From NCBI GenBank assembly GCA_039586815.1, contig JBDHJR010000005.1, positions 42,519 to 106,518 on the forward strand: a DNA stretch of 64,000 nt, given 5' to 3'. The translations under genes were made by a program, and so were the position numbers. The stretch comes from WVYX01 sp039586815 (GTDB lineage: Bacteria; Gemmatimonadota; Gemmatimonadetes; Gemmatimonadales; GWC2-71-9). The notes beneath the pieces were generated by a model. That model worked only from the letters and a program-made list of their open reading frames with translations. It made no database searches and had not been told where the DNA came from. Shown here one piece after another: positions 62,956-64,000 of this stretch (the first letter of the stretch is position 1; each line of letters opens with the position of its first letter).

Positions 62956-63458
62956 CCGGCGCCGCTCTCGGCCGCTTGCTGCCCCATCATGATCTCCTCC
63001 ATAGTCGGGATGGAGTCCGTCGCCGTCTCGAGCAGCTCCGCCAGGGCGGTGCGCGCGATGCGGGGGTCAGCGGCGAGCCACACCAGGTCCTCGGCGTCCG
63101 CGTAGAAGTAGTGCACCTGGCCGTGGCCGAATACCATGTGCACCAGGTGGTCGACCGCAGTGAAGCTGGAGTGGTGGCCGAAGCCGCTGCTACCGGGGCC
63201 GATGCGCGTCGCCATGGCGACCAGGAACGAGTCGGCGTGGCCGATGTAGTTCTCGGGCGGCACCACCTCGGCCCCGTGCATCTCGACCAGTATCTCGGCG
63301 GCCTCGCTGCCCGAGTGCGACTCGATCAAGGCCAGGCCGTGGATGGCGTCCGGAAGCGGTGAAGCGCCTTCATCCGCCGCCTCGCCGGCGCAGCCGACCG
63401 CCAGCGTGACGAGGAGTACGGGTGTGATGCTCTTCAGCATGCGTGCGCCGATCTTCAT
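62952..63458 (-). CDS. Hypothetical lipoprotein, His-rich
   Basis: A 168-residue protein with a signal peptide and lipobox LAVGC (lipidated Cys at about 22 from the ATG at 63458). The mature part is rich in His (GHADSFLVAMATRI, GFGHHSSFTAVDHLVHMVFGHGQVHYFY), which could bind a metal or haem, but no known motif is visible. I do not recognise the family. A second ATG at 63440 would also give a workable signal peptide. It is convergent with hypD: both stop codons lie within the same CTAG tetranucleotide, so the two genes share their last bases. Confidence 0.65.
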   Translation of the reverse strand: MKIGARMLKSITPVLLVTLAVGCAGEAADEGASPLPDAIHGLALIESHSGSEAAEILVEMHGAEVVPPENYIGHADSFLVAMATRIGPGSSGFGHHSSFTAVDHLVHMVFGHGQVHYFYADAEDLVWLAADPRIARTALAELLETATDSIPTMEEIMMGQQAAESGAG

Positions 63459-63661
63459 GGATCTCAGGGTTGGCAGTGCGGCCGGAAGCCGGCCGCTCGC
63501 GGTCGGTGCGAACGATACCCAGGCGTACGCGGGGGGCTCAAGTCGTGTGGAAAAACCGACGCCATCGCTCGGTTTTTTGGCCAAGAAAGAGGGAATCTCC
63601 GCCGCCGGCATGTGTGTAGTAGGAAAGAGAACCTGGCTCGCCACGCAGCCGGGAGGAAACC

Positions 63662-64000
63662 ATGCACAAGCTCAGTAGGCGGCAGTTCTGCCATCTCACG
63701 GCCGCGGCCTTGGGGGGTGTAGCCGCGGGTGCGTGTGCCGGGGAACCCAGCGGCATTCCAGTGCGGAGTAGAGAGCCGCTGCCGCCGCCCTGGGATCCAC
63801 CGGGCCCAACCGACCCCATCGTGCCCGTATCCGCGGCACGCGGTGCCGATCTATCCGACATTACACGGTCGGCGCTGGATCGCCTGGGCGGGATCGGTCA
63901 GGTGGTGCACCAGGACGAGACCGTATTCATCAAGCCCAACATGGTCACGCTGCCGTGGGGCAGCACCAGGGACTGCTTCGCGAACGGCGAGTGCACCAAG
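63662..64000 (+). CDS. TAT-exported DUF362 family protein, N-terminus only
   Basis: The first 113 residues of a gene that runs past the window edge. A twin-arginine signal (LSRRQFCHLTAAALGGVAAG) precedes a Pro-rich linker, then a segment starting ARGADLSDITRSALDRLGGI and leading to FIKPNMVTLPWGSTRDC, typical of DUF362 proteins. This family often accompanies iron-sulphur proteins and its role is unsettled. The ATG at 63662 has GGGAGGAAA in front. Because the end is missing, presence of ferredoxin-type cysteines downstream cannot be judged. Confidence 0.8.
   Translation, partial: MHKLSRRQFCHLTAAALGGVAAGACAGEPSGIPVRSREPLPPPWDPPGPTDPIVPVSAARGADLSDITRSALDRLGGIGQVVHQDETVFIKPNMVTLPWGSTRDCFANGECTK

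Overview
The window is GC-rich bacterial DNA with tightly packed genes. Most intergenic gaps are short, and many neighbouring genes overlap by the 4-base ATGA or GTGA arrangement. Several traits point to the Gemmatimonadota or a close relative: serine/threonine kinases with a C-terminal TPR region, a duplicated MacB/FtsX-type permease fused to a kinase, TAT-exported enzymes, and lipoproteins ahead of multihaem cytochromes. This placement is an inference from gene style; there is no rRNA or other marker in the window. No tRNA, rRNA, CRISPR array, insertion sequence or phage gene was seen.

Positions 1-28,000 look like a catabolic region for aromatic compounds and amino acids under low oxygen. 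It starts (minus strand) with a partial ATP-dependent PEP carboxykinase, a PLP aminotransferase, and a three-subunit molybdenum hydroxylase of the periplasmic PaoABC type. A thiolase and a dehydrogenase/crotonase fusion follow on the plus strand. A minus-strand operon encodes an isopropylmalate-synthase-like lyase, a transglutaminase-like protein and indolepyruvate:ferredoxin oxidoreductase (IorA, IorB). It diverges from an isopropylmalate-dehydrogenase-like enzyme, an amino acid permease and an ACMSD-type amidohydrolase. The centrepiece is an 11-gene minus-strand operon (27985 down to 18352). In transcription order it encodes a TetR regulator, 6-hydroxycyclohex-1-ene-1-carbonyl-CoA dehydrogenase, 6-oxocyclohex-1-ene-1-carbonyl-CoA hydrolase (BamA/Oah type), a short-chain dehydrogenase, a thiolase with its DUF35 partner, the two catalytic and two ATPase subunits of an ATP-dependent benzoyl-CoA reductase, and a small Cys-containing protein. 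Together these could take benzoyl-CoA to glutaryl-CoA plus acetyl-CoA. Only the dienoyl-CoA hydratase and a dedicated ferredoxin are not seen. A consensus-like promoter and a palindrome sit in front of the TetR gene.

Positions 28,000-58,000 are mostly housekeeping and envelope genes: a pilus-type protein, a TAT-exported M20 amidohydrolase, an AI-2E-family transporter and a UbiA prenyltransferase. Next come a 1212-residue HTH-kinase-permease fusion with its HlyD-type partner and ATPase, and a head-GIN lipoprotein. NadA and NadC follow, then a histidine-ammonia-lyase-like MIO enzyme and a Lol-like ABC system with a LolA-like protein. The stretch ends with two more kinases, isocitrate dehydrogenase carrying an inserted zinc ribbon, a thioredoxin-VKOR fusion, and a multihaem cytochrome lipoprotein with a collagen-like linker.

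Positions 58,000-64,000 hold an NTF2-like lipoprotein, a FabH-type ketoacyl synthase, and a glycyl radical enzyme with its activase. That enzyme matches trans-4-hydroxy-L-proline dehydratase (HypD) at every active-site residue I could recall. A lipoprotein and the start of a TAT-exported DUF362 protein close the window. The oxygen-sensitive enzymes (glycyl radical enzyme, benzoyl-CoA reductase, IorAB) indicate a lifestyle that is at least partly anaerobic.
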